Assembly (NCBI GenBank): GCA_026400645.1
Contig: JAPLOP010000037.1
Coordinates: 1 to 64,000 of the forward strand
DNA length: 64,000 bases
From: Alphaproteobacteria bacterium
Lineage (GTDB): Bacteria; Pseudomonadota; Alphaproteobacteria; Paracaedibacterales; CAIULA01
Direction: 5' to 3'
Part shown: one piece after another, positions 9,086-17,638 of the stretch
How the letters are laid out: each line of letters begins with the position of its first letter
How positions within the stretch are numbered: position 1 is the first letter of the stretch
Notes under the pieces: generated by a model
Told to the model about the DNA's origin: nothing
What the model saw: the letters and a program-made list of their open reading frames with translations, nothing else
Database searches by the model: none
Made by a program: the position numbers and the translations under genes

Positions 9086-10162
9086 ATGGATAAAATAATC
9101 GAGACATCCCCCGAAAGCAGACTGGTTGATCGACAAAAACAACCAGATGATTTTGTGACAGAGGATTCAAAAGAATTATCCCTGCGCCCGCTATCGTTGG
9201 ATGATTTCACAGGGCAAGCCACAATACGATCCAACCTGAAAGTTTTTATACAGGCAGCAAAGTCACGCCAAGAAGCACTGGATCATGTCTTGCTATTTGG
9301 CCCGCCTGGCTTGGGAAAAACGACTCTGGCGCAAATTATTGCCAAAGAAATGGGTGTGGGGTTTAGGGCAACATCCGGCCCTGTGATTGCAAAGGCGGGG
9401 GATTTGGCGGCCGTTCTCACAAATCTTCAGCCCCACGATGTGTTGTTTATTGATGAAATTCATCGCTTAAATGTGGCGGTAGAGGAAATTTTGTACCCCG
9501 CCATGGAAGATTGTAAATTAGATATCATGATTGGCGAGGGGCCAGCCGCCCGATCCATTCGCCTTGATCTGCCGCCATTTACGCTTGTTGGGGCAACGAC
9601 GCGGGCGGGTCTGTTGACGCAACCCCTTCGGGAACGATTCGGGATTCCTTTGCGGTTACAGTTTTACACGCTTGCTGAATTAACCCTGATCATCCAAAGG
9701 GCGGCCCGGATATTGACTGTATCCCTTTCAGAAGAAGGAAGCACAGAAATTGCCCGACGGTCCCGGGGAACCCCCAGAATTGCCGGGCGATTGTTGCGTC
9801 GTGTGCGGGATTTTGCCGCCGTTTCAAACGAACTAACAGTCACGGAATCAATCGCGATCAATGCTCTCAATCGATTAGACGTGGATCCATTGGGGCTTGA
9901 TGCCCAAGACATTCGATACCTGCGTATGATTGCCGAATTTTACAAGGGCGGACCAGCAGGTGTTGAAACACTTGCGGCTGCCCTTTCTGAAGAACGCGAT
10001 ACATTAGAAGATGTGATCGAGCCTTATTTAATGCAACAAGGTTTTATTCAACGAACACCCCGTGGCAGAGTCTTGACAGATCGTGCCTATACCCATATTG
10101 GGCTGCCCATTCTTGACAGCCAACCCACGAACCAACTTCTTTCCTTTAAAACAAAGAAATAA
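9086..10162 (+). CDS. ruvB: Holliday junction DNA helicase RuvB
   Basis: AAA+ motor that drives branch migration with RuvA. Walker A GPPGLGKT is at residues 72-79, Walker B FIDEIHR at 121-127, and the sensor segment GATTRAG follows. The C-terminal winged-helix domain includes [19 protein letters not shown] and [13 protein letters not shown]. Length 358 with a slightly longer N-terminus than usual. Start ATG at 9086, 6 nt after ruvA. Confidence 0.97.
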   Translation: MDKIIETSPESRLVDRQKQPDDFVTEDSKELSLRPLSLDDFTGQATIRSNLKVFIQAAKSRQEALDHVLLFGPPGLGKTTLAQIIAKEMGVGFRATSGPVIAKAGDLAAVLTNLQPHDVLFIDEIHRLNVAVEEILYPAMEDCKLDIMIGEGPAARSIRLDLPPFTLVGATTRAGLLTQPLRERFGIPLRLQFYTLAELTLIIQRAARILTVSLSEEGSTEIARRSRGTPRIAGRLLRRVRDFAAVSNELTVTESIAINALNRLDVDPLGLDAQDIRYLRMIAEFYKGGPAGVETLAAALSEERDTLEDVIEPYLMQQGFIQRTPRGRVLTDRAYTHIGLPILDSQPTNQLLSFKTKK

Positions 10163-10164
10163 TC

Positions 10165-11373
10165 ATGCCGACATTATCTAGTGTTTCTATTTTGAACGAT
10201 TTACCGAACAACGAGACTGCCCCTGGGAGGGTCATTCATAATAACTACGCCCAAAAATTTTCATCCCCTGATTGCTATTCCTTGCTGACCGTTGATTTGA
10301 AAGCCATACAGCAAAATTATCTTTATTTATGTCATCGGGTAAAATCTTCGGAATGTGCGGCTGTGATTAAAGCTGATGCGTATGGCTTGGGGGCGGATAC
10401 GATTGCCCTGGCCCTTTATGAAGTAGGGTGTCGGTCTTTTTTTGTTGCCTATAGCGACGAGGCGCTCTCCCTCAGAAAAACATTAAGTCGTTGCCAACAA
10501 AAATCGACCATCTATGTCCTGAATGGACCCTATCTTCCCGGTTGGTCAGAATTTTACCATGAACACAATTTGACTCCTGTTCTGAACACAATTGACGATA
10601 TAGAGGAACGGCAACATCACGCAAAGCGTATTGGGGCAACCCTACCAACCGCATTGCATATCGATACAGGGATGAATCGTCTGGGTCTGCCTTGGTTGGA
10701 TTATCAACGCTTACTGACTATGAATACGGTTGGGATTGAGTGGTGTTTGATCATGAGCCATCTGTCTTGTGCGGACGATTCCACACATTCAACCAATTTT
10801 AATCAGCTTCGGTTGACGCGAACCATACGGCAAGATTTTCCATCGGTTCCATTCAGTCTGTGTAATTCGGGGGGTATTTTCCTGGGCAGCGCTTATCACT
10901 ATGATCTTGTGCGCCCGGGGATGGCCCTTTACGGGTTAAACCCGACGCCGGAAGCCCCGAACCCGATGATCCCATGTGTGGGCGCCTATACCAGGGTTTT
11001 GCAAGTGCAGGATGTTCGGGCTGGAAGTGCGATCGGATATGGCGAATCCGTTACAGCCACTGGGCCCATGCGTCTTGCAACCATTGCGGCTGGATATGCG
11101 GATGGCGTGCCGTGGCGTCTGAGTAATCAAAATGGTTACGTGATGGTTAACAATAAAAAAGCCCTAATTGTTGGGCGCGTTTCTATGGATTTGGTGTCCG
11201 TTGATGTGACAGAAATCCCCGAAGTCAGGCCCGGAGATTGGGTTGCTCTTATCAACAAAGACATCCCCATTGATGATTGGGCAGGTCGCAGTGGTATGAT
11301 TGGGTATGAGCTGCTGTTAAAGCTTGGGAAACGATTTCAGAAGGTTTATACCCAATCTAAACAGAAATGTTGA
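10165..11373 (+). CDS. alr: Alanine racemase
   Basis: PLP enzyme that makes D-alanine for peptidoglycan. It has the PLP-lysine motif VIKADAYGLGA (Lys69), HIDTGMNRLG, LCNSGG, DLVRPGMALYGLNP and the AIGYGESV segment. It ends with GRVSMDLVSVDVT and GYELLLKLGKR. The 40-residue N-terminal extension before SLLTVDLKAI is longer than in most family members, so an internal start is possible. It starts 2 nt after ruvB, so it probably belongs to the same transcript. Confidence 0.95.
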   Translation: MPTLSSVSILNDLPNNETAPGRVIHNNYAQKFSSPDCYSLLTVDLKAIQQNYLYLCHRVKSSECAAVIKADAYGLGADTIALALYEVGCRSFFVAYSDEALSLRKTLSRCQQKSTIYVLNGPYLPGWSEFYHEHNLTPVLNTIDDIEERQHHAKRIGATLPTALHIDTGMNRLGLPWLDYQRLLTMNTVGIEWCLIMSHLSCADDSTHSTNFNQLRLTRTIRQDFPSVPFSLCNSGGIFLGSAYHYDLVRPGMALYGLNPTPEAPNPMIPCVGAYTRVLQVQDVRAGSAIGYGESVTATGPMRLATIAAGYADGVPWRLSNQNGYVMVNNKKALIVGRVSMDLVSVDVTEIPEVRPGDWVALINKDIPIDDWAGRSGMIGYELLLKLGKRFQKVYTQSKQKC

Positions 11374-11419
11374 TTTTTATGTTGGCTATTTTTTCCATAA
11401 ACGGCGATTCAAAAGCCTT

Positions 11420-11443
11420 GCATAGAATAGCTATGCGCGTCTT
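11420..11443 (+). terminator. Weak hairpin followed by T-run after alr
   Basis: GCATAG (11420-11425) and CTATGC (11431-11436) form a 6-bp stem with a 5-nt loop, followed by GCGTCTTTTT. It may be a Rho-independent terminator between alr and mlaE, but the stem is short and A+T-rich. Confidence 0.3.
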
Positions 11444-11548
11444 TTTCACCTTGTTTCTGAAAAAACTATCTGTCATAAAATTTCAACATTTTCATTCATC
11501 TTGGGTATATACTGATAGCGTGAGTGGCAGTCAGATTGAGTTTTCGTC

Positions 11549-12325
11549 ATGTTGACATTATTGGCCCGCATTGGGCATATTTTCCTGGGTTTGTTGGGCA
11601 ATTGCGGTCGTGTTGCCCTTTTTTTATTAAGCAGCATCCGGCATGGATTTCAACCACCCTGGTATGGCCGACAAATCTTCAATCAGCTGATTCAGATCGG
11701 GTTTTATTCCTTGCCTGTTGTTGGGTTGACGGCCATTTTTACAGGGATGGTGTTAGCCCTCCAAAGCTATACAGGGTTTTCACGTTTTTCAGCGGAGGGG
11801 GCAACCGCAACGGTTGTTGTGTTGTCGATGACCCGCGAACTGGGGCCCGTTTTGGCTGGGCTTATGGTGGCCGGACGCGTTGGTGCCGCCATGGCAGCCG
11901 AAATTGGAACCATGCGTGTTACAGAACAAATTGATGCTTTGACTACGCTTGCAACCAATCCATTCAAATACCTTGTTTTCCCACGCTTGCTTGCTGGTGT
12001 CGTGATGCTGCCAATCTTGGTCCTTGTGGCCGATATCATTGGCGTGTTTGGGGGATATTTAATTTGCACCTATAAGCTAGGGTTTAATCCCGCCAATTAT
12101 CTTTATCAAACTCTTAAATACCTAGAATCTCAGGATGTTATTTCCGGTTTGATTAAAGCATCCGTCTTTGGATTAATTATAACGTTGATGGGGTGTTATC
12201 ATGGATATCAATCTGGACGAGGGGCAGCCGGAGTCGGACGAGCCACAACGAATGCTGTTGTTTCGGCATCGATCCTGATTTTGTTTATGAATTACGCCCT
12301 AACGTCTTTGTTGTTTGAGAAATAG
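11549..12325 (+). CDS. mlaE: Phospholipid ABC transporter permease MlaE
   Basis: Membrane subunit of the Mla system that keeps phospholipids asymmetric in the outer membrane. The 258-residue protein has the MlaE core FTGMVLALQSYTGFSRF, the segment LSMTRELGPVLAGLMVAGRV and the helix AEIGTMRVTEQIDALTTL, which is the coupling region of this family. It has about five membrane helices. It lies 2 nt upstream of mlaF. The substrate-binding MlaD is not adjacent. An internal ATG start is supported over the overlapping frame because this frame carries all family motifs. Confidence 0.93.
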   Translation: MLTLLARIGHIFLGLLGNCGRVALFLLSSIRHGFQPPWYGRQIFNQLIQIGFYSLPVVGLTAIFTGMVLALQSYTGFSRFSAEGATATVVVLSMTRELGPVLAGLMVAGRVGAAMAAEIGTMRVTEQIDALTTLATNPFKYLVFPRLLAGVVMLPILVLVADIIGVFGGYLICTYKLGFNPANYLYQTLKYLESQDVISGLIKASVFGLIITLMGCYHGYQSGRGAAGVGRATTNAVVSASILILFMNYALTSLLFEK

Positions 12326-12327
12326 TC

Positions 12328-13116
12328 ATGACAGAAAATAATACCGAAACTGCCGCAGGGCCAGAACCAAAAATCATCGTACGAAATTTATCCAAGGCTT
12401 TTGGTAGTAATGTCGTTCTTGATGGCATTCGGTTAACGTTAAAAGCCAACGAATCATTAGCCATCATCGGTGGATCTGGCAGTGGGAAATCCGTTTTAAT
12501 TAAATGCATGTTAGGATTAATTGCTCCCGACAAGGGAAACATATGGATTCAAAAGCAAGAAGTAACAAAACTATCATCATATGAACGTCAACAAGTCATG
12601 CATCGATTTGGAATGCTTTTTCAAGGTGGGGCACTATTTGACAGCATGACTGTGGCTGACAATATTGCCTTTGGTCTTATTCAGGGACGCGGAATGGATA
12701 GCAAATCCGCTCGAAAAATTGCCCTAGAAAAATTAGATGCCGTGGATTTATCGTCATCTGTTGCTGATGTTTATCCCGCAGAATTATCAGGTGGAATGCA
12801 AAAACGCGTCGCTTTAGCCCGGGCAATTGCCGCCAACCCAGAAATCATCTTTTTTGATGAACCCACAACAGGATTGGATCCCATCGTCAGCGGAACGATT
12901 AATCAACTCATTCGACGGTGCGTCAAGGACCTCGGGGCCTCCACCATCACAATCACCCATGACATCAAAAGTTTACGCAAAATTGCCGATCGTGTAGGAT
13001 TATTATTTAAGGGAAAATTAATTTGGACCGGAACCATTGCCGAAATGGATTCAACCGACAACCCTTATGTTTATCAATTTATTAATGGACTGCCAGAGGG
13101 TCCCTTTACGCAATAA
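12328..13116 (+). CDS. mlaF: Phospholipid ABC transporter ATP-binding protein MlaF
   Basis: ATPase partner of MlaE. Walker A GGSGSGKS lies at residues 48-55 and the Q-loop is MLFQGGALFDSMTVADN. The signature is ELSGGMQKRVALARAIA, and Walker B is IIFFDEPTTGLDP. The H-loop is TITHDIKS. The LSGGMQKR form of the signature and the short GGALFDS insertion are typical of Mla/Ttg2A ATPases. Length 262. It follows mlaE directly and precedes pgi by 21 nt. Confidence 0.95.
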   Translation: MTENNTETAAGPEPKIIVRNLSKAFGSNVVLDGIRLTLKANESLAIIGGSGSGKSVLIKCMLGLIAPDKGNIWIQKQEVTKLSSYERQQVMHRFGMLFQGGALFDSMTVADNIAFGLIQGRGMDSKSARKIALEKLDAVDLSSSVADVYPAELSGGMQKRVALARAIAANPEIIFFDEPTTGLDPIVSGTINQLIRRCVKDLGASTITITHDIKSLRKIADRVGLLFKGKLIWTGTIAEMDSTDNPYVYQFINGLPEGPFTQ

Positions 13117-13137
13117 GCAGAAAGAAAGTAACATCGT

Positions 13138-14391
13138 ATGACTTTATTCCAAATCATCGATCATTCAACCGCTGTATTTCTTAAGCCAGAAAATCGTGAG
13201 GCCATTCGGTCAAACACCGAAGACGCGCTGGATCATTTAAAAAATCTTGCTCAATCGCTGCCTCTGTTTCAAAATCTTGATGCCGATTTCACCGAAATTT
13301 ATCAAATGGCAGAAAAGTATCGCCACTTTGATGACGTCGTTTTTTTGGGCACTGGCGGGTCTAGTTTGGGTGGGCAAGCGATTGCCGCCCTTAGGGATAC
13401 CCAATCCCCACGCTTTCATTTTATGGATAACATCGATTCGCACACATTTAATAAACTGTTCGAGACTATAAATTTGGAAAAGACAGCGGTAATTGCCATT
13501 TCCAAATCAGGCAACACGATGGAAACATTGATGCAGTTACGTGTTTGTTTGGATATATGGAAAAAGGATTCGATTGCTGATCATTTCTTGATTGTGAGCG
13601 AGCCCTGTGACAATGCCATTCGTCAAATTGCCAAAAAATACGATATCAATTGCCTGGATCATCCGACTGACATTGGGGGGCGTTTTGCTGCGCTTACAGT
13701 TGTTGGTGCGATTCCGGCCGTGCTTTCGGGAATTGATTTCGAGGCCATGCGTCGTGGCGCAAAAACCATCGTTGACCAGATCAAAAACGCGTCCGCCGAC
13801 AATTGTGCGCCACTTTATCGGGCCGGAATTCATGTTGCCTATGCCAAGCAGGGGGTCAACCAGTCGGTTTTATTTCCGTACTGTGATCGCCTGAAATTGC
13901 TCGCCAATTGGTATTGCCAGTTGTGGGCCGAAAGTTTGGGCAAGAAAAATGCAGCTGGGGAATCTTGCGGAACAACACCGATTCAGGCCCTTGGTACCGT
14001 CGACCAACATTCCCAATTGCAGCTTTATCTTGATGGGCCACGGGACAAACTGTTTACCTTTATAACGCTCAATCACCAGGAATCAATCGCCTCCATTTCA
14101 GCCTGTTCGAAACTGACCCATCCGGCCCTTGTTGCCCTTCAGGGGAAAACAATGGGGGATCTGATGCTGGCGGAACAACGCGCCACAATCGATGTCATGC
14201 GCCACCAAAATTGCTCCGTTCGTGAGATAACAATTGATCGACTGGATGCAGAATGCCTTGGCGCGCTTATGATGAATTTTGTTTTTGAAACTTTGGCGGC
14301 GGCCTATTTGTTGCAGGTTAACCCCTTTGACCAGCCGGCCGTTGAAGCCGGAAAAATATTGGCAGTTGAGTATTTGCAAAAGATTTCTTGA
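13138..14391 (+). CDS. pgi: Glucose-6-phosphate isomerase
   Basis: Interconverts glucose 6-phosphate and fructose 6-phosphate. The two SIS-type sugar-binding motifs are present: FLGTGGSSLGGQAIAAL near residue 69 and AISKSGNTMETLMQL near residue 120. Further segments are DIGGRFAALTVVGAIPA, the active-site Gln/Glu region WYCQLWAESLGKK, and GTVDQHSQLQLYLDGP. At 417 residues it is the short form found in many alphaproteobacteria. Its TGA overlaps the ATG of fmt by one base, which suggests translational coupling. Confidence 0.94.
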   Translation: MTLFQIIDHSTAVFLKPENREAIRSNTEDALDHLKNLAQSLPLFQNLDADFTEIYQMAEKYRHFDDVVFLGTGGSSLGGQAIAALRDTQSPRFHFMDNIDSHTFNKLFETINLEKTAVIAISKSGNTMETLMQLRVCLDIWKKDSIADHFLIVSEPCDNAIRQIAKKYDINCLDHPTDIGGRFAALTVVGAIPAVLSGIDFEAMRRGAKTIVDQIKNASADNCAPLYRAGIHVAYAKQGVNQSVLFPYCDRLKLLANWYCQLWAESLGKKNAAGESCGTTPIQALGTVDQHSQLQLYLDGPRDKLFTFITLNHQESIASISACSKLTHPALVALQGKTMGDLMLAEQRATIDVMRHQNCSVREITIDRLDAECLGALMMNFVFETLAAAYLLQVNPFDQPAVEAGKILAVEYLQKIS

Positions 14392-15269
14392 TGCGCATTG
14401 TATTTATGGGAAGTCCGGCGTTTTCCGTTACAATTCTTGACAGCCTGGTGACGGCCGGACACGATGTTGTGGCGGTGTATTGTCAGCCGCCGCGGAAAAA
14501 GGGGCGTGGGCATACGGTCCAAAAGGGCCCCGTCCACGAACGTGCAGAGTTGCTTGGGATTCCGGTTTTAACACCAGCATCCCTTAGGACCGACGACGCG
14601 CAGCGTGAATTTCAATCGCATACTGCGGAGGTTGCCATCGTTGCGGCCTATGGGCTTATTCTGCCGACTGCGATTCTTTTGGCGCCAACACGGAGGTGTA
14701 TTAATGTTCATGCATCCTTGCTTCCAAGGTGGCGTGGGGCCGCCCCGATTCAACGGGCTATTTTGGCCGGGGATACTGAAACGGGCATTACGATTATGCA
14801 AATGGATGCGGGGTTGGATACGGGGGATATTTTGGCTATGGCGTCGATCCCCGTTACAACACAGACAACTACGCAAACCCTTCATGATGAATTGTCTGTG
14901 ATGGGGGCAGGTTTATTGATTCAAACGTTGCAAAATCTTGATGAAATCACACCCATTCCGCAACCCATTGAGGGCGTGACCTATGCCCATAAATTAAGCA
15001 AGGACGAGGGGCTCCTCGATTTTTCCTTGTCGGCAAATGAATTGGGCCAAAGGGTTCGGGCGCTAAATCCATGGCCCGGAACATGGTTTGATCATGACGG
15101 GATCATCGTCAAGGTTTTGGAGGCTGAGGTTTTGGATCAGCCTGCGCCCGACAATGCGGATCACCCATGGATTATCCCGTGTGGGTCGGGATTTTTGTCG
15201 TTAAAAACAGTTCAGCGCGCAGGATCGAAACCCCTGAATGCTGCCGATTTTTTGCGGGGAATCCATTAG
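14391..15269 (+). CDS. fmt: Methionyl-tRNA formyltransferase
   Basis: Formylates initiator Met-tRNA with 10-formyltetrahydrofolate. It begins MRIVFMGSPAFSVTILDSL and contains the catalytic Asn/His pair in INVHASLLPRWRGAAPIQRA and the aspartate in MDAGLDTGDIL. The C-terminal OB-fold contains RVRALNPWPGTWFDHDG. ATG 14391 is used; a TTG 3 nt upstream is unlikely. The usual partner def is not adjacent. The gene is followed by a palindromic repeat. Confidence 0.95.
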   Translation: MRIVFMGSPAFSVTILDSLVTAGHDVVAVYCQPPRKKGRGHTVQKGPVHERAELLGIPVLTPASLRTDDAQREFQSHTAEVAIVAAYGLILPTAILLAPTRRCINVHASLLPRWRGAAPIQRAILAGDTETGITIMQMDAGLDTGDILAMASIPVTTQTTTQTLHDELSVMGAGLLIQTLQNLDEITPIPQPIEGVTYAHKLSKDEGLLDFSLSANELGQRVRALNPWPGTWFDHDGIIVKVLEAEVLDQPAPDNADHPWIIPCGSGFLSLKTVQRAGSKPLNAADFLRGIH

Positions 15270-15275
15270 AAGGCC

Positions 15276-15415
15276 ACGTAAGGTTTATACCATTTTCACA
15301 AATTATTAGTGAGTTTCCTGGATGGCCACGCTCTCTTCGTTCGTTCGCCATGACGTCATGGCGAGAAGGGCGCAGCCCGACAAAGCAATCCAGAGCTCAT
15401 TAAGATTTATTGAAA
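15276..15415. repeat. Copy of the GGATGGCCAC...GCAATCCAG palindromic repeat
   Basis: Contains ACCATTTTCACAAATTATTA, then GTTTCCTGGATGGCCACGC, CGCCATGACGTCATGGCG (a perfect palindrome), GACAAAGCAATCCAG, and the same CTCATTAAGATTTATTGAAA tail as at 4035-4055. It fills most of the gap between fmt and the ATPase gene. Confidence 0.8.
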
Positions 15416-15468
15416 GGGGGATTAAGCAAATATCTTCTGACTTTTTTGAACTACATTTCGTAAAAGTC

Positions 15469-15496
15469 TTGACTTTTCGGCAATTTGAAATATATT
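15469..15496 (+). promoter_or_regulatory. Sigma70-type promoter, probably giving a leaderless mRNA
   Basis: TTGACT (15469-15474), a 16-bp spacer and TATATT (15491-15496) match the consensus well. Only six bases lie between the -10 box and the ATG at 15503, so transcription should start at or next to the start codon. No Shine-Dalgarno sequence is visible. Confidence 0.55.
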
Positions 15497-15502
15497 AGTC
15501 GC

Positions 15503-16624
15503 ATGATCAGAGTACAGAAAAACATCATTTTAAAAGATCTGGAAAAGAAGATCGTTCTTCTTGTTGGGCCAAGGCAATCTGGCAAAACATACCTTGCAAA
15601 GGACATTGCACACTCTTTTCCCAATAGTCTTTATTTGAATTATGATCAGATCAATGACCGCAAGATTATACGGGGTCAATCATGGCTTGACCAAACCGAT
15701 CTGCTTATTTTTGATGAGCTTCATAAAATGCCGGATTGGAAAAATTACATCAAGGGTGTGTTTGACACCAAATCAGACAAGATGCGCATTCTGGTCACGG
15801 GCAGTGCACGGTTGGATATCTATGATCAGTTGGGTGATTCCCTTGCTGGGCGATATTTTCGACATCGCTTGCTGCCAGTTTCGCTTTCTGAATTAAGACA
15901 AGCATCAGAAGCGGTAAATATCGACAGACTTCTGGAACGCGGTGGATTTCCGGAACCCTATTTCACGCCTGAGGTAATTGATGCCAATAGATGGCGACTT
16001 CAATATACAAACAGCCTTCTCAGTACCGATATTTTTGAAATAGACACTATCCATAATTTAAAAGGAATGCGTCTGGTTTTTGATCTTTTGCGCAACAGGG
16101 TTGGGTCGCCGATTTCCTACAAATCCTTGGCGGAGGATGTTGGTGTATCCCCGGCAACGATTAAAAAATATATCCAGATCCTAGAGGCAGTTTTCGTCGT
16201 GTTTGCCGTGACACCTTATTCGCGCAATATCGCCAGAAGCATTTTAAAAGAACCTAAGATCTATTTTTTTGATACAGCATTGGTCCAGGCTGATGCAGGG
16301 GCTAAATTTGAAAATCTTGTAGCCGTTAGTCTGCTAAAAAATGTATATGCAAGAATGGATAACAAAGCAGAAGACTGTTCATTACATTATTTACGCACAA
16401 AGGATGGACGGGAGGTTGATTTTGCCATCACAAATAATAACGAAATCGAAACGATGATAGAAGTCAAATTATCCGATCAAACCATCGGGAAGTCGCTTCG
16501 ACTATTCAAGACAAAATATCAGCATCCGGCCGTTCAGTTAGTAAAATCTATCAAAAAAGAATACCAAGATGATGAAATTCAGGTTTTAAATGCCGAGAAA
16601 TATCTTTCAAATTTATATTTGTGA
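15503..16624 (+). CDS. AAA_14/DUF4143 family ATPase
   Basis: A predicted P-loop ATPase with Walker A GPRQSGKT near residue 22, Walker B LLIFDELHKMPDW and sensor-like VTGSARLDIY. A winged-helix DUF4143 region includes SYKSLAEDVGVSPATIKKY. The C-terminus has a nuclease-like RTKDGREVDFAI and IEVKLSD. Such proteins are common in host-associated and genome-degraded bacteria, often as selfish or defence-related accessory genes; the substrate is not known. ATG 15503 is preferred over the TTG at 15485, which lies upstream of the likely -10 box. It is flanked by a repeat and looks like an accessory insertion into the housekeeping row. Confidence 0.85.
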   Translation: MIRVQKNIILKDLEKKIVLLVGPRQSGKTYLAKDIAHSFPNSLYLNYDQINDRKIIRGQSWLDQTDLLIFDELHKMPDWKNYIKGVFDTKSDKMRILVTGSARLDIYDQLGDSLAGRYFRHRLLPVSLSELRQASEAVNIDRLLERGGFPEPYFTPEVIDANRWRLQYTNSLLSTDIFEIDTIHNLKGMRLVFDLLRNRVGSPISYKSLAEDVGVSPATIKKYIQILEAVFVVFAVTPYSRNIARSILKEPKIYFFDTALVQADAGAKFENLVAVSLLKNVYARMDNKAEDCSLHYLRTKDGREVDFAITNNNEIETMIEVKLSDQTIGKSLRLFKTKYQHPAVQLVKSIKKEYQDDEIQVLNAEKYLSNLYL

Positions 16625-16648
16625 GCAAACCAAAGGATAAAGCATACT

Positions 16649-17596
16649 ATGAAAAATTGTTGGATCCTGTGTGACAAGGGGAAAATGGGAACGTACCGAC
16701 AATGTTTGGCTCTGGCGCAGGCATTAGAAGAATCCATTCCCCTGACTGTGGAGCATAAGCAAATTGATTTACGCTGGCCGTGGCGTTTTTTGCCCCCTCA
16801 TTTTGCTTTGGGAAAACGGACCGCGGGGGATATGCAACCCGATTTATCCCAACCTTACCCGGATTTGATTATTGCGGGCGGACGTCAGGCCGTTACAGCG
16901 GCGGTGGCCCTTCGGAAAAAATCATACACAATTGTGTTTCAAAACCCCCGGATTGAACCAGGTTATTTTGATCTTGTGATTGCACCGTATCATGACAATC
17001 TGCGGGGTGAAAATGTTATTCAAACCTTGGGGGCGATTCACCCCATCAAACAAGAAACCTTGGTTGCGCGACGTGCAGAATTAAAATTGGATCCCTCGAA
17101 AACGCACGTTGCTGTATTATTGGGCGGGGACAGCAAGCATTACACCTATACAAAAGAATGCGTCCTGCGGCTGGCAGAAAATTTGATGAAAATGGCGCAT
17201 GGGGGGGGAAGCCTGCTTATTACCCCATCGCGCCGGACACGTCCCGATATTCTGGATCTGTTGGCAGGGGCCATTCAATCAGTTCCCCATCAAATTTGGC
17301 ATGGGGATGGTGTTAATCCGTATATCGATTACTTATCCGCAGCAGACGCTGTTGTTGTGACGGGGGATTCCATTAGCATGATGTCAGAGGCGTGCATTAC
17401 CGGCAAGCCCGTTTATATTCATGAATTACCCATTAAAAACAAGCGGTTCTTGGATTTTATGGACATGCTGTATCGGCATAACCACGCAAAGCCACTGGCA
17501 GAATTTAATTCAAGGCTGGGTGATTTTCAACAGCTTGATGAGCTGGGTCGTATTATCCCCGACGTATTAAGTCGCTTGGACTTTTGTATAAAGTAA
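16649..17596 (+). CDS. ELM1-family (DUF1022) protein, predicted GT-B-like fold
   Basis: The 315-residue protein starts CWILCDKGKMGTYRQCLALA and has PDLIIAGGRQAVTAAVALRK, ETLVARRAELKLDP, VAVLLGGDSKHYTYT and VVVTGDSISMMSEACITGKP. These are hallmarks of the bacterial family annotated as mitochondrial fission ELM1 homologues. The last motif resembles the sugar-nucleotide end of GT-B glycosyltransferases, so a transferase role is plausible but unproven. The gene precedes the AsmA-family gene by 42 nt. Confidence 0.85.
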   Translation: MKNCWILCDKGKMGTYRQCLALAQALEESIPLTVEHKQIDLRWPWRFLPPHFALGKRTAGDMQPDLSQPYPDLIIAGGRQAVTAAVALRKKSYTIVFQNPRIEPGYFDLVIAPYHDNLRGENVIQTLGAIHPIKQETLVARRAELKLDPSKTHVAVLLGGDSKHYTYTKECVLRLAENLMKMAHGGGSLLITPSRRTRPDILDLLAGAIQSVPHQIWHGDGVNPYIDYLSAADAVVVTGDSISMMSEACITGKPVYIHELPIKNKRFLDFMDMLYRHNHAKPLAEFNSRLGDFQQLDELGRIIPDVLSRLDFCIK

Positions 17597-17638
17597 GTAT
17601 ATACTGCCATTAAGATTACCGTCAAAGAAAATAAGTTT

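Noticed and set aside
11524-11934. Plus-strand 136-residue open frame overlapping mlaE
   Set aside because: It is an alternative frame; the mlaE frame carries all family motifs.
15167-15403. Plus-strand 78-residue open frame at the end of fmt
   Set aside because: It lies inside fmt in another frame and continues into the repeat; no family features.
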